Source of the DNA: Prochlorococcus sp. scB243_495L20
GTDB taxonomy: Bacteria; Cyanobacteriota; Cyanobacteriia; PCC-6307; Cyanobiaceae
Direction: 5' to 3'
Assembly (NCBI GenBank): GCA_000634215.1
Contig: JFLX01000091.1
Coordinates: 48,038-112,037, forward strand
DNA: 64,000 bases
Program-made: the position numbers and the translations under genes
The notes under the pieces: generated by a model
Told to the model about the DNA's origin: nothing
The model's database searches: none
Seen by the model: only the letters and a program-made list of their open reading frames with translations
In this document: in pieces, positions 41,739 to 51,566 of the stretch
Numbering within the stretch: position 1 is the stretch's first letter
Layout: each line of letters starts with the position of its first letter

Positions 41739-43511
41739 CTAGATTCCTACTTGAACATTCCACAAATCAGCATATATTTTGTTCTGATCTAATAGTTTTT
41801 CATGTTTTCCGCTTTCAACTATTTTACCTTTATCAATAACTACAATATTATCCGCATTTTTTATAGTGCTTAATCTATGAGCTATTACTATTGTTGTTCT
41901 TTCTTTTGTGATTTTAGATAAGGATTTTTGAATTAAAGCCTCTGTTTCATTATCAACTGAAGCTGTAGCTTCATCTAATATTAATATTGGAGCATCCTTT
42001 AAAACAGCTCTCGCCAAGGCAATTCTTTGACGTTGCCCGCCTGAGAGCCTTTGGCCCCTTTCCCCCACTATAGTTTTATAACCATCCGGTAATTGTTCAA
42101 TAAATTTATGAGCTTCCGCAATCTTTGAAGCTTTAATAATATTTTTAAGACTTGGGTTTATTGAGCCATAAGCAATATTTTCTTGTACACTGCCATGAAA
42201 TAAATATGTTTCTTGACTTACTAAAGAGATACACTTTCTTAAATCTCTCAAATTTATTTCTTTAATAGAAACCCCATCCAAGGTTATTGAACCATTATTA
42301 CTATCATAAATTCTAAGTAGTAGTTTTATTATTGTACTTTTCCCAGAACCTGTTAAACCAACAATTCCTAATGTTGAGTAATTTTCAATTTTGAAATTTA
42401 TGTTTTTTAAAGTTAAATCTCGTCCAGGATAATTAAAATTTACATTATTAAAAATAATTTCTCCTTTGATATCTTTTGGTTCAATTTTTATTTTTCCATC
42501 TTTTATTTTTATGGGCGTATCTATGAGATCAATTACTCTATCTATTGATGCCATAGATCTCTGAAAATCATCTAAAACATGCCCCAAAGTAGTTAAAGGC
42601 CATAATAGTCTTTGTGTAATAAACACTAAAAAACTATAAGTACCTACATCAAGTGTCTTATTCCAAGTTTGGAAACCTCCAATTAATAGAATCGCTATAA
42701 AAGCAAATAAAATTGCAAATCTTATAAGAGGGATAAAAGCAGAAGATAATTTTATTGCAGCCTTATTACTTCTTTGATAATCGAGACTTTCTTTATTTAA
42801 TCTATTTAGTTCCCATTTTTCTTTAGTAAAACTTTTGATGGTTAGAATTCCACTTAAATTATTGTTAAGCCTTGATGCCAACAGTCCAGCTTTATTTCTA
42901 ACATCTCTGTATTTTGGAGCAAGCTTCCTTTGAAATTTAATTGATCCTAAAAATATAATTGGAATAGGAAAGAAAGCAAATAAAGCGATTTTTGGAGCAA
43001 CAAAAATCATAGTGCCCCCAATTATTAAGACAGTTATAAATAACTGAATAATCTGATTAGCCCCTTGGTCTAGAAATCTCTCGAGTTGATTTATATCATC
43101 ATTCAAAATAGATAATAGCCTTCCAGTATTATCATTTTCAAAAAAATCCATATCTAATTCCTGGATATGCTCATAAGCTTTTATTCTTAATTTATGTTGC
43201 GATAGCTGAGCCAAATTTCTCCATAAAATCGAATATAAATATTCAAAGGAGGATTCACCAGACCAAACTATTCCTGAAGCAAATGCAAGAAAAATCAATT
43301 GTGCTGGAACTTCTTTTATTCCAAAACCAGCAATCCATGAATTCTGTTCCTTAACAACAATATCCACTGCAAGACCAATTATTACAGGGGGAGCTAAATC
43401 TAATATTTTATTAATTATGGAACTAAGAAAAGCAAAAAATAGTAACCTTCTTTCCTCAATCAGATTTAAATAAAGTCTAATTATTGGATTTTGATTGTTC
43501 TTAGACCTCAT
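41739..43511 (-). CDS. ABC transporter, fused permease and ATPase (MsbA/exporter type)
   Basis: This half-transporter has six membrane spans over about residues 20-310, then a nucleotide-binding domain. Its motifs are Walker A GLTGSGKSTIIKLLLR near 385, signature LSGGQRQRIALARA near 489, Walker B ILILDEATASVD near 510, and the H-loop IVIAHRLSTI. The length of 590 residues is normal for a homodimeric exporter of lipids, peptides or drugs. The substrate is not predictable. It is the last gene of the helicase - small protein - transporter run on the minus strand. Confidence 0.92.
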   Translation of the reverse strand: MRSKNNQNPIIRLYLNLIEERRLLFFAFLSSIINKILDLAPPVIIGLAVDIVVKEQNSWIAGFGIKEVPAQLIFLAFASGIVWSGESSFEYLYSILWRNLAQLSQHKLRIKAYEHIQELDMDFFENDNTGRLLSILNDDINQLERFLDQGANQIIQLFITVLIIGGTMIFVAPKIALFAFFPIPIIFLGSIKFQRKLAPKYRDVRNKAGLLASRLNNNLSGILTIKSFTKEKWELNRLNKESLDYQRSNKAAIKLSSAFIPLIRFAILFAFIAILLIGGFQTWNKTLDVGTYSFLVFITQRLLWPLTTLGHVLDDFQRSMASIDRVIDLIDTPIKIKDGKIKIEPKDIKGEIIFNNVNFNYPGRDLTLKNINFKIENYSTLGIVGLTGSGKSTIIKLLLRIYDSNNGSITLDGVSIKEINLRDLRKCISLVSQETYLFHGSVQENIAYGSINPSLKNIIKASKIAEAHKFIEQLPDGYKTIVGERGQRLSGGQRQRIALARAVLKDAPILILDEATASVDNETEALIQKSLSKITKERTTIVIAHRLSTIKNADNIVVIDKGKIVESGKHEKLLDQNKIYADLWNVQVGI

Positions 43512-43522
43512 AAAAACAATAA

Positions 43523-43816
43523 TTAAATTTTTCTATTATGATTTAAATTTTCTTTAGTTTCTAATTTACATTTTGTTTTTGCATCTTGATGACTTGCAGT
43601 TTGCATAAATTCTTCTTGATAACAATCACAAGTTTCCTTCGCAATTTCCTCACTATATGCTATTTCTGCTTTCAACATCTCCTCTTTGACACTCTGAAGA
43701 CAAAATAATTTTATGATTGAATTTTGTTTAGTTTGAGCTAAATAATAACTATTAAAAGAGTTGAATAGGATTATCAGATTCACAAAAATAAAGAATCTAT
43801 ATTCGCTAGCTTTCAT
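43523..43816 (-). CDS. Small exported or membrane-anchored protein of unknown function
   Basis: The 97-residue product has an N-terminal hydrophobic segment, FFIFVNLIILFNSF (about residues 8-21), acting as signal or anchor. The polar remainder has four cysteines: CLQS near 39, CDC near 63-65 and one near 82. The spacing could bind a metal or form disulfides, but no family is recognised. It lies between the DEAD-box helicase and ABC exporter genes with gaps of 9 and 11 bases, so all three are likely cotranscribed. Confidence 0.7.
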   Translation of the reverse strand: MKASEYRFFIFVNLIILFNSFNSYYLAQTKQNSIIKLFCLQSVKEEMLKAEIAYSEEIAKETCDCYQEEFMQTASHQDAKTKCKLETKENLNHNRKI

Positions 43817-43825
43817 TCTCTATAC

Positions 43826-45607
43826 CTAGTTTCTGACTTTAATTTTTTTTAATTTATTTTTAGTTTCTCTATGCAGATCTCTTGGTAAATCTACCAAACT
43901 GTAATCATTAAAAATCTGTATCTTACCTATGGATCTACCATTTATATTAGTTGAATTACAGATTGAGGATATAATATTTGCAACTCTAACCCCATCAAAT
44001 TTACCAAAGTTAAATTTATAGGTTTCAAAAGAATCATTTTGATAATTATTTCTTCTATTTGAATTTCTCATACGATTATTACTATTTCTATTTGATCTAT
44101 TGCGATCAGTATTATTTTGTTTATTAATCCAAGAGTCATCCTCATTAACAAAAAATGATTTATTACCTATTACTAAATTAATCGCCGCCATTGCAATATT
44201 TGAGTCATCCATAGAGTATTTTTCTTTTAAATTATCAAGTACATCAATAATCAAAGCTTTATTTTCTTCATTTTCATCTTTAGCTAAAGAACTCTCATTA
44301 ACATTATCTATAAGTTTCTCCATCCTTTTTTCATTTATTATTTTATTACTTGGTATATTAATTTCTTCAATCTTAGTTCTTGTTGAGTTTTCTAAGTTTC
44401 TTAGAAAATGTTTTTCTCTTTGATTAACAAATAAAATTGCTTCTCCTGATCTGCCTGCCCTTCCAGTTCTTCCAATTCTATGAGTATATGTTTCATTGTC
44501 AAAAGGGAAATCGTAATTAACAACAAGTTTTATCCTCTCAACATCTAACCCTCTAGCTGCGACATCAGTTGCAACAAGGATATTAATAAATCCTTTTTTC
44601 AATCTATCTACAGTATTTTCTCTTTGATTTTGAGGAATATCTCCATTAAGTACTGCCACAGTATGACCTGAATTCTCTAAAGCTTCAGCTATTGAAGTAG
44701 TAAGTAGTTTTGTCCTAACAAAAATAATTACTCCCTCGTTATTAAGTTCTAGTATTCTCTTCAATGCATCTAACTTATGATGCCTTTGTACATATATAAA
44801 TTTTTGCGAAATTAATTGAGTTTCTTTTTTGACACTTTTGATTAATATTTCGGCGGGATCATTCAGATATTTTTTTGCTATATTTTTTATCTCACTAGGC
44901 ATTGTTGCTGAAAACAATACCATCTGCTTATTTTCTGGAAGTTGATCAATTATCCATTCAATATCTTCAAGAAAACCCATATTTAACATTTCATCTGCCT
45001 CATCTAAAACAAGACAATTTATATCTTTAATTTTTAAAGTCCCCTGCCTTATGTGATCCATTATTCGGCCTGGGGTCCCAACTACTACGTCAACTTTTCT
45101 TTTTAATGCAGAAATTTGATTTCGATAGTCGGTACCTCCATATATTGCAACCGTCTTAAAATTACTAGATTCAGAACTATAACTTTTGAAAGATTCTGCC
45201 ACTTGAGTTGCTAATTCTCTTGTAGGAGTCATAACTAAAACCTTGGCATTTAATTCTTTATTATCTGTTAGTTTTTCTATTAATGGTAATGCGAAAGCTG
45301 CAGTCTTTCCTGTTCCTGTTTGTGCTTGGCCTAGTAAATCCCTGCCTAACATTAGTTCTGGAATTGCAGCTTTTTGGATGGGAGTTGGATTTTTATATCC
45401 TTTATTTTTTAACGAGTTTAAGATCGATTGATTAAACCCAAAATCGAGAAATCCATTCTCATTATCATCTCCTTTCGATACTTCCAATAGTTGAGATTCA
45501 ATTTCTTTTTTATTATCTAAGTTCTTGGACTCTAGTAGGGAACAATCATCATTCTGAGACTTTTCTTGCTCACTACCAAGAGAGTTATTATTTTTTTTTA
45601 AAGCCAT
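43826..45607 (-). CDS. deaD: DEAD-box ATP-dependent RNA helicase with DbpA-type RNA-binding domain
   Basis: The helicase core has the Q-motif region NKGYKNPTPIQKAAIPEL and motif I AQTGTGKTAAFALPL near residue 98. It continues with PTRELA, DEAD (VLDEADEMLNMGF), SAT, and motif VI HRIGRTGRAGRSG near 376. A charged Arg/Asn-rich linker (about 495-525) precedes a C-terminal DbpA/RRM-like domain ending NKLKKIKVRN. This is the CsdA/DeaD class that remodels RNA, often induced by cold. The length of 593 residues fits. A perfect hairpin overlaps the ribosome-binding region just upstream of its ATG. Confidence 0.95.
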   Translation of the reverse strand: MALKKNNNSLGSEQEKSQNDDCSLLESKNLDNKKEIESQLLEVSKGDDNENGFLDFGFNQSILNSLKNKGYKNPTPIQKAAIPELMLGRDLLGQAQTGTGKTAAFALPLIEKLTDNKELNAKVLVMTPTRELATQVAESFKSYSSESSNFKTVAIYGGTDYRNQISALKRKVDVVVGTPGRIMDHIRQGTLKIKDINCLVLDEADEMLNMGFLEDIEWIIDQLPENKQMVLFSATMPSEIKNIAKKYLNDPAEILIKSVKKETQLISQKFIYVQRHHKLDALKRILELNNEGVIIFVRTKLLTTSIAEALENSGHTVAVLNGDIPQNQRENTVDRLKKGFINILVATDVAARGLDVERIKLVVNYDFPFDNETYTHRIGRTGRAGRSGEAILFVNQREKHFLRNLENSTRTKIEEINIPSNKIINEKRMEKLIDNVNESSLAKDENEENKALIIDVLDNLKEKYSMDDSNIAMAAINLVIGNKSFFVNEDDSWINKQNNTDRNRSNRNSNNRMRNSNRRNNYQNDSFETYKFNFGKFDGVRVANIISSICNSTNINGRSIGKIQIFNDYSLVDLPRDLHRETKNKLKKIKVRN

Positions 45608-45612
45608 TTTAA

Positions 45613-45639
45613 ATGCCTAATAATCTTCTGATTAGGCAT
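45613..45639 (-). promoter_or_regulatory. Hairpin in the leader of the DEAD-box helicase mRNA
   Basis: ATGCCTAAT (45613-45621) and ATTAGGCAT (45631-45639) are perfect inverted repeats around a nine-base loop. In the mRNA the hairpin ends five bases before the ATG at 45607, so it occupies the place of the ribosome-binding site. No other Shine-Dalgarno sequence is visible between it and the start. A translational control element is a reasonable inference; it lacks a T-run and is not a terminator. Confidence 0.6.
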
Positions 45640-45745
45640 CCAACAAATATCTAAATTGACTTAAATTGTTGATTAGCCTTACAGAGCCGAATTATTAATC
45701 TAACATCTCGGGGTTAAGATTTTACTAATTTCTAAATAATAAAAT

Positions 45746-47449
45746 TTAATTTAAATAATAAATATTTAAAAATTTTTTCGCTCTTGTAACAGCAGTATAA
45801 AATAACCTTCTTTCAAAATTATCTCTGCAAAAGATATTTTGTTTATCTTTTTTTTCTTTTACAGCATATTGATTTCTTCTATAATTTTGGGACCACAAAA
45901 TGTTTACTTTTTCAGATTCACTTCCCTGAGATTTATGAATAGTAATGGCTATTGCTGGTACAACATTTTCTAAATTAGATGGATCAATTAATGCGACGAT
46001 TTCTTCGTTGTTATCATTAAATTTTCTAAAAAGATATTTTCTTTTATTTTCTAAACCAATAAGTACTCCCATATCCCCATTTGACAATCCAAGTTCATTA
46101 TTATTTTTTGTACACATGATGGGAACACCCTCATTAAAAGTTTTAAGGTCATAGGGTTTTTTTTGACCAAAAACAATTTCATTCAAATATTCAACACTCC
46201 ATATTCCCGAATTTTTTTCGCATAAAATCAAGTGACTTTGTAAATCCAGAAATATCTTATCTACTAAATCCTTTTCATTAAGCAATAAATTATCAATACT
46301 ATTATCAAATATATATTTTTTTTTACTTAAATTTGAAGTTGAAATATTTAACTGTTTTAAATGACTTGTAATCGAAAATAATAGATCTATCGGAATATCT
46401 TTTTCTCTACTCTTTGAAATAGTAATTTCTTTTGAATTATTATCTTTTTCTAATTCTTTTATCTTTTGATTAATTAAAGAAAAATCATTATTAAATATTA
46501 AACTACTAATTGTTGCTATATCTCCAATATTTCTATAAGTTTTTTCTAAATTTACTATACAAGATTTAATTGAACTATTATCGGAATATTCAAACAAATA
46601 ATTCCATATAGAACAGTTATTTACAGGAGACAATTGATTTTTATCTCCAACTAAAATAATTTTACAGTCCTTTGCTAGCAAATTTAAAACTGATTCAATC
46701 AAGTCGATATTAACCATTGACATTTCATCAATTATGAAAATATCAAGCTCTTTTAGTTTAAATTTCAACTTAAGAGATTTATTTTGAGAATTTAAAATCC
46801 ATCTATGTAAAGTTTGAAATTCTATTTGGTCTAGAAATTTGCTGAAGGAAATATTTTTTTTATCATTAAGAGCTTCTTTTAAACGAGCTGTAGCTTTACC
46901 AGTTGGAGCAGACAAACCAATATTTAAAAAATTATCAATTTGAAGGAGTTCTAGTATTAACTTTATTATTAAAGTAGTTTTGCCCGTACCAGGTCCTCCT
47001 TGAAGAAAAACTAAGTTTGAATATTTAAAAATATTTTTAATTTGATCAATTTTATTATCATCTTTATAAATTATTGATTTCATTAAATTATCGGTATCTA
47101 TTTTTTTTATAAACGAATTAATAACTCTTTCTATCTTTTTTGACCATTTTGATAAGGATAATTTTCTATTTACTAATATGAATGGAGAATCAAGGGAACC
47201 AATCAAACCTAAATTTTTTAGAACATCTATATGTTTATTGGGCCAACCATCTTCTAATAATTCAAAGATTATTAAACTATTATCAACATCAATAATAGTT
47301 TCACCATTTTTTTCAAACTCTAATAATATTCTTATTACATCTTTTACGAAATTTCCATATTTTTTTTCACTAAATTTGAAAATACCTAAGATTAAATTAA
47401 ATATATGATCATATTGGAACTTTTCAATATCGGTAGTAGTTTTAGTCAT
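45746..47449 (-). CDS. recD: Exodeoxyribonuclease V alpha subunit (RecD helicase)
   Basis: RecD is the 5'-3' helicase subunit of the RecBCD repair enzyme. Walker A is FLQGGPGTGKTTLIIKL near residue 150, Walker B is FIIDEMSMVNIDLIES near 235, and the C-terminal SF1 motif AITIHKSQGSESEKVNIL lies near 510. YTAVTRAK near the end is also conserved. The length of 567 residues is typical. The protein is very rich in Asn, Lys and Ile, as are RecB and RecC. Its start is one base after the recB stop. Confidence 0.92.
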   Translation of the reverse strand: MTKTTTDIEKFQYDHIFNLILGIFKFSEKKYGNFVKDVIRILLEFEKNGETIIDVDNSLIIFELLEDGWPNKHIDVLKNLGLIGSLDSPFILVNRKLSLSKWSKKIERVINSFIKKIDTDNLMKSIIYKDDNKIDQIKNIFKYSNLVFLQGGPGTGKTTLIIKLILELLQIDNFLNIGLSAPTGKATARLKEALNDKKNISFSKFLDQIEFQTLHRWILNSQNKSLKLKFKLKELDIFIIDEMSMVNIDLIESVLNLLAKDCKIILVGDKNQLSPVNNCSIWNYLFEYSDNSSIKSCIVNLEKTYRNIGDIATISSLIFNNDFSLINQKIKELEKDNNSKEITISKSREKDIPIDLLFSITSHLKQLNISTSNLSKKKYIFDNSIDNLLLNEKDLVDKIFLDLQSHLILCEKNSGIWSVEYLNEIVFGQKKPYDLKTFNEGVPIMCTKNNNELGLSNGDMGVLIGLENKRKYLFRKFNDNNEEIVALIDPSNLENVVPAIAITIHKSQGSESEKVNILWSQNYRRNQYAVKEKKDKQNIFCRDNFERRLFYTAVTRAKKFLNIYYLN

Positions 47450-47450
47450 T

Positions 47451-50400
47451 CTAAAAAAGGTTATCTAAATAATTAATTCTTTTTAAAGGAGCCTTACTAA
47501 TAAAAATACCTGGAGATGTATCTTTAGACTTAGATTTTTCAAATAATTCAAAATCTGGCAATCCCTTTATAAACAAATAAATATATCCTCCTAGATGTTT
47601 ATGTGGTTGATAATTTTTAAGTCGCCACTTCAATAATCTATGCAATGCTAATAAATAAAGATGTGATTGCAATGGATAATGATGTTTAATCATTTCATTT
47701 CTCATATTTTCATAGTTATAGTTTCTTGGTAAACAATCACTATTATCACTACCAGAAATCAAATTGCTTTTCCAATCAATTACCCACCATTTACTATCTT
47801 CTAATTTATTTCCTAGAGGGAAAACACAATCAATACATCCTGTATGAAAGCCTTTATTCATAATTTGAAGATCATTTATTTTATTTGCATATTCTTCACC
47901 AAATTCATATTCCTGATCTAAAAAAAAGCATTTTGATATATCATTAGAATTAATATTTCTACCTTCATAAGATAGGGTTAAATCATATTTGAGTTCCTTA
48001 ATTAAGTATTCATTTGGAATATCAACTAGTTTCTTATTTTGTAATTCTCTTCCTAAAGATGTATTTATTATTCTTAAAATCGCATCTTTTACTTTACAAG
48101 CCAAAGAGGTATCGATTTGATGAAAGTTCAATTCCTCAATAATTAAATCAATTAATTCTTGATTATTATCGTTTCTAAATTCAAATCTTTCTATTATTTT
48201 GTGTAAGCAAGTCCCAGCAATAGTTCCTTTTGGAAATTCACTTAAGGGATTTGGATAAGAAAAATAATTAGGATAATTCTTTGAATTCTTAAAATTAGAA
48301 TCTTTGATAATTGATATATTATCTTCATAATCCCTATATTGATTAATAACTGCATCAATATTTTTATCTTTACGTATCCAAGAAGAATAACTTGAATAAG
48401 AAATAAATTGATCAGAATTAAATTCATTAGATATTTTTTTATTAAAGTTTTCGATTTTCCAAAGATTATTATTCAATGGTTTGGTTTGGAACTTAGAAAA
48501 AATTTCTTTTATTTTCTCTTTTTCTATCCTGACTTCAAAAGTAGACTTATAAATATTGATATTTTCCAAATTATTTAGTAAATCATTATTTAAAATATTA
48601 TTTGTATCCTCTGTATCATTAAAAACAATAAGTTTATATTTGCTCCTTGTAAGTGCTACATAAATTAACCTCTCACTCTCTTTAAATAAATCTTCTTCTT
48701 CTATTAATTTAAATTTTTCAACCTTCGTGTAATAATTAGAAATATTAACATATATATTTCTATCAATATTTGATTTCCATAGAGGTCCTTTAATTTTATT
48801 TGACTTATTTGAAATAATTGAAAGATATGGACATAGGACTATTTCAAATTCTAGGCCCTTACTACTATGAATGGTAGAGAGATTTATTCCATTTTGAAGA
48901 TTATAATCTTTCGTCAAAAAATCTTCTCCAGTAGAAATTCTTAAAATATGATCTAATTGATTTTTATACCAGTTGAAGACTATATTGAGATCAAAATCAC
49001 TATTTATTAATTCTATTTCAACAATTTCTGAAAGTTGAAATAAATTTGAATTTAAATCTGAATCTTGAATAATCGAGGATGACTTGTAATTTATAAGCAG
49101 TTCATTAACAATGTTTAAAAACCCTTTATCTCTTAGTTCTTGGGACCAAGTAATGCATTTATTAATTAAAATTTCTAAATTATCACTAATTCCATTATCA
49201 AGTAAATCTTCTAACTTTATTTCTATAAACTTTGAAGTAGCAAGCAAAGTTATATGTTTTAAAGACCTGGGATTTAATAAACATTCAATGAATAGAAATA
49301 GTAGAGAACTTGCTTCTGTATCAAAAATATTTTGTTTATTTTTAATTTTGCATGGGAGGTTAAACTGATTTAATTTTTTTTTAAAATCTAAGCATTGCGA
49401 ATTATTTAATGTAAGAATCACAATTTTATTAATATCAATTTCTTTATTATTTAAAATAAAGTTCACTATGTAATGAGTTACAAGATCTTCTATATCAGTC
49501 TCTTTTTTTGAAAATTCTACAATTTCAAATACATCCTTAAATTTAAATTCAGGATTAATATTTTCATTAACTCTAGAAGATAATTTACTATAGTTTAGTT
49601 TTGATTGTTTAAGTCCATCCTTATAAAGTTTATTAAGAACATCGATTAACTTTTTTGAGGATCTATAGTTATCTGTAAGACTAAAAACTTCGATTGCATT
49701 AGATCTTGCATCTAAGTAAGTTTCAATATCTCCACCTCTAAATTTGTAAATTGCTTGTTTTGGATCACCTACGCAAAGTAAAAAATGATTTTTTGTATTA
49801 AAGAACTTTTTTATTAAATTCCACTGAGTAATATCTGTATCCTGGAACTCATCAACTAAGACACATTTAAATCTTTTTTGAATTTTAGATAGAGTATTAC
49901 TATTACTAATTTCCGAATCTAGAAATGTATTTTCTACAGTCTTTATAAGATCATTGAAGTTGAAAATAGAAAAACTTTCCTTTAATTCAATTAATTTTAT
50001 ATAAGCTAATTGGGTAAATATTCTTACAAATTCAGTAAAGAAACCTTCTTTTATTTTATAAATTTTATCTTGTAGTAAATTAAATTTAGTAAAATCTAAT
50101 TTTAGATTATATTTATTAATTTCTTTAGATATATTTTCAATGTAAAAATATTTAAATAAAAGATCATCCTTAGAAATATCATATATAAAATCAATAACAT
50201 TTTTAGAATTAAGCCTTTTGTTAATCTCTTCAATCCAACAAATTATTTGAGTAAATTTATCATTTCTTGGTTTTGCAGCATATATTTGACTTCTTCCACC
50301 ATTCTCCTTAATTAATTTTCCCAACTCTTTAAGTTGCAAAAATAATTCCTTACCCTGCTTATTCCATTCAACACAAAACTCATTCCAATTTAAATAAAAA

Positions 50401-51077
50401 AAATCACTGAAATAATTATTTAAATCACTAATCTTATATTTATTATCTATTTGAAATTTACAAATATTTTCTTGATCTATATTTTTTAAAATTTCTACAA
50501 AAAATAACTTATTTATTCTACTCCCAAATCTAGAACTTATTTTTTTTTTGTTTACTGCTGAAATAAGCTCAGGGTTAAGATTTAAAAAATCATCAATCCA
50601 CAAATTATCTACTACATTTTTATACAAATTATCTATATTATTCTCAATACATGGATCTTGAGTTATCCCTATTTCAATACTATATTCATCAATAATATTA
50701 TTGCAAAAAGCATGAAATGTAGTTACTTGTAATTTATAAATTTCATTAATAAAATTATCAATCTCGGATATAATTTTTTCCTTTGATTTTTCCTCCTCCT
50801 TAAAATTTAGATACCAATCCTTAAGAGTATTATCTATCTTACTTTCATTATGATTTTCCAAATATAATTTTAAGTCCTTAAATCTCAAAAGTATTTTTTC
50901 TCTTAATTCAGAACAAGTATTTTTTGTAAAACTTAGCAAGAGTATCTCATCTGGTTTAACTTTTTTCTCCAAAACATTTCTTAAAACTATATGAGCCAAA
51001 GTAAAACTTTTACCAGTTCCTGCACTTGCTTCTACTAATTTAAACTTATTATCTAATTTAATTTGATTAATATCCAT
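47451..51077 (-). CDS. recB: Exodeoxyribonuclease V beta subunit (RecB helicase-nuclease)
   Basis: RecB is the 3'-5' helicase and the only nuclease of RecBCD, which processes double-strand breaks and loads RecA. The UvrD-like motor has VEASAGTGKSFTLAHIVLRN (residues 15-34) and LVDEFQDTDITQWNL near 408. GINLSTIHSSKGLEFEIVL near 740 and YVALTRSK are also conserved. The C-terminal nuclease domain keeps the metal motif WWVIDWKSNLISG near 1100. The length of 1208 residues is normal. The nuclease and motor motifs both look intact, so the enzyme should be active. Confidence 0.94.
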   Translation of the reverse strand: MDINQIKLDNKFKLVEASAGTGKSFTLAHIVLRNVLEKKVKPDEILLLSFTKNTCSELREKILLRFKDLKLYLENHNESKIDNTLKDWYLNFKEEEKSKEKIISEIDNFINEIYKLQVTTFHAFCNNIIDEYSIEIGITQDPCIENNIDNLYKNVVDNLWIDDFLNLNPELISAVNKKKISSRFGSRINKLFFVEILKNIDQENICKFQIDNKYKISDLNNYFSDFFYLNWNEFCVEWNKQGKELFLQLKELGKLIKENGGRSQIYAAKPRNDKFTQIICWIEEINKRLNSKNVIDFIYDISKDDLLFKYFYIENISKEINKYNLKLDFTKFNLLQDKIYKIKEGFFTEFVRIFTQLAYIKLIELKESFSIFNFNDLIKTVENTFLDSEISNSNTLSKIQKRFKCVLVDEFQDTDITQWNLIKKFFNTKNHFLLCVGDPKQAIYKFRGGDIETYLDARSNAIEVFSLTDNYRSSKKLIDVLNKLYKDGLKQSKLNYSKLSSRVNENINPEFKFKDVFEIVEFSKKETDIEDLVTHYIVNFILNNKEIDINKIVILTLNNSQCLDFKKKLNQFNLPCKIKNKQNIFDTEASSLLFLFIECLLNPRSLKHITLLATSKFIEIKLEDLLDNGISDNLEILINKCITWSQELRDKGFLNIVNELLINYKSSSIIQDSDLNSNLFQLSEIVEIELINSDFDLNIVFNWYKNQLDHILRISTGEDFLTKDYNLQNGINLSTIHSSKGLEFEIVLCPYLSIISNKSNKIKGPLWKSNIDRNIYVNISNYYTKVEKFKLIEEEDLFKESERLIYVALTRSKYKLIVFNDTEDTNNILNNDLLNNLENINIYKSTFEVRIEKEKIKEIFSKFQTKPLNNNLWKIENFNKKISNEFNSDQFISYSSYSSWIRKDKNIDAVINQYRDYEDNISIIKDSNFKNSKNYPNYFSYPNPLSEFPKGTIAGTCLHKIIERFEFRNDNNQELIDLIIEELNFHQIDTSLACKVKDAILRIINTSLGRELQNKKLVDIPNEYLIKELKYDLTLSYEGRNINSNDISKCFFLDQEYEFGEEYANKINDLQIMNKGFHTGCIDCVFPLGNKLEDSKWWVIDWKSNLISGSDNSDCLPRNYNYENMRNEMIKHHYPLQSHLYLLALHRLLKWRLKNYQPHKHLGGYIYLFIKGLPDFELFEKSKSKDTSPGIFISKAPLKRINYLDNLF

Positions 51078-51089
51078 TTCTTTATTAAA

Positions 51090-51563
51090 TTAAGCTTTGA
51101 CCTCATTTTTATAAAGTAAGTAATTCTTAAATTTATTCATTAAATATTTCTCTTCCAAGTCAATCTTAAATTTAATAATTAAAGCTAAGCTTATTGTCAA
51201 AAATAAATAATAAATAGATAATTTTATTATAAAAACTCCAATGGAAATAAATATTAAAGAATAGTACATAGGATGACGCATAAATCGATAAATACCTGTA
51301 GTAACTAGATTGCTATTGTTTATAGGTCTTGGGAAAGGGGATAAATTTCTACCTAAGTCTTTAATTGAAACTAACATTATTATGAAAGCGATTATGATAA
51401 TTAAAATACCCAGGAGATAAGAAAAAGGACTTGATTGAATTATTTGTTTTTGAGGAAGAAATTCCCATTGAAAAAAATGAAGACTAATAATAAGGAACTG
51501 TAAAAAAACAAGCATTAGATCATAAGCAGCTTTAAATAAATTTTTTAACTGAAATTTAGACAT
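51090..51563 (-). CDS. Isoprenylcysteine carboxyl methyltransferase-like (ICMT/PEMT) membrane protein
   Basis: This 157-residue integral membrane protein has four or five hydrophobic segments. Its C-terminal half contains the ICMT/PEMT-type SAM-binding region: LVTTGIYRFMRHPMYYSLIF near residues 85-104, and a later DLEEKYLMNKF near 134-145. Bacterial members methylate diverse small or lipid acceptors; the substrate here is unknown. It sits between recC (3-base gap) and recB (12-base gap), an unexpected place for such an enzyme. Confidence 0.8.
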   Translation of the reverse strand: MSKFQLKNLFKAAYDLMLVFLQFLIISLHFFQWEFLPQKQIIQSSPFSYLLGILIIIIAFIIMLVSIKDLGRNLSPFPRPINNSNLVTTGIYRFMRHPMYYSLIFISIGVFIIKLSIYYLFLTISLALIIKFKIDLEEKYLMNKFKNYLLYKNEVKA

Positions 51564-51566
51564 TTT

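Noticed and set aside
43826..51077. recB, recD and the helicase as a defence island
   Set aside because: The proteins fit canonical RecBCD and DEAD-box families with normal lengths and motifs. No nuclease or effector of a known defence system accompanies them, and the methyltransferase-like gene is of a membrane ICMT type, not a DNA methylase.
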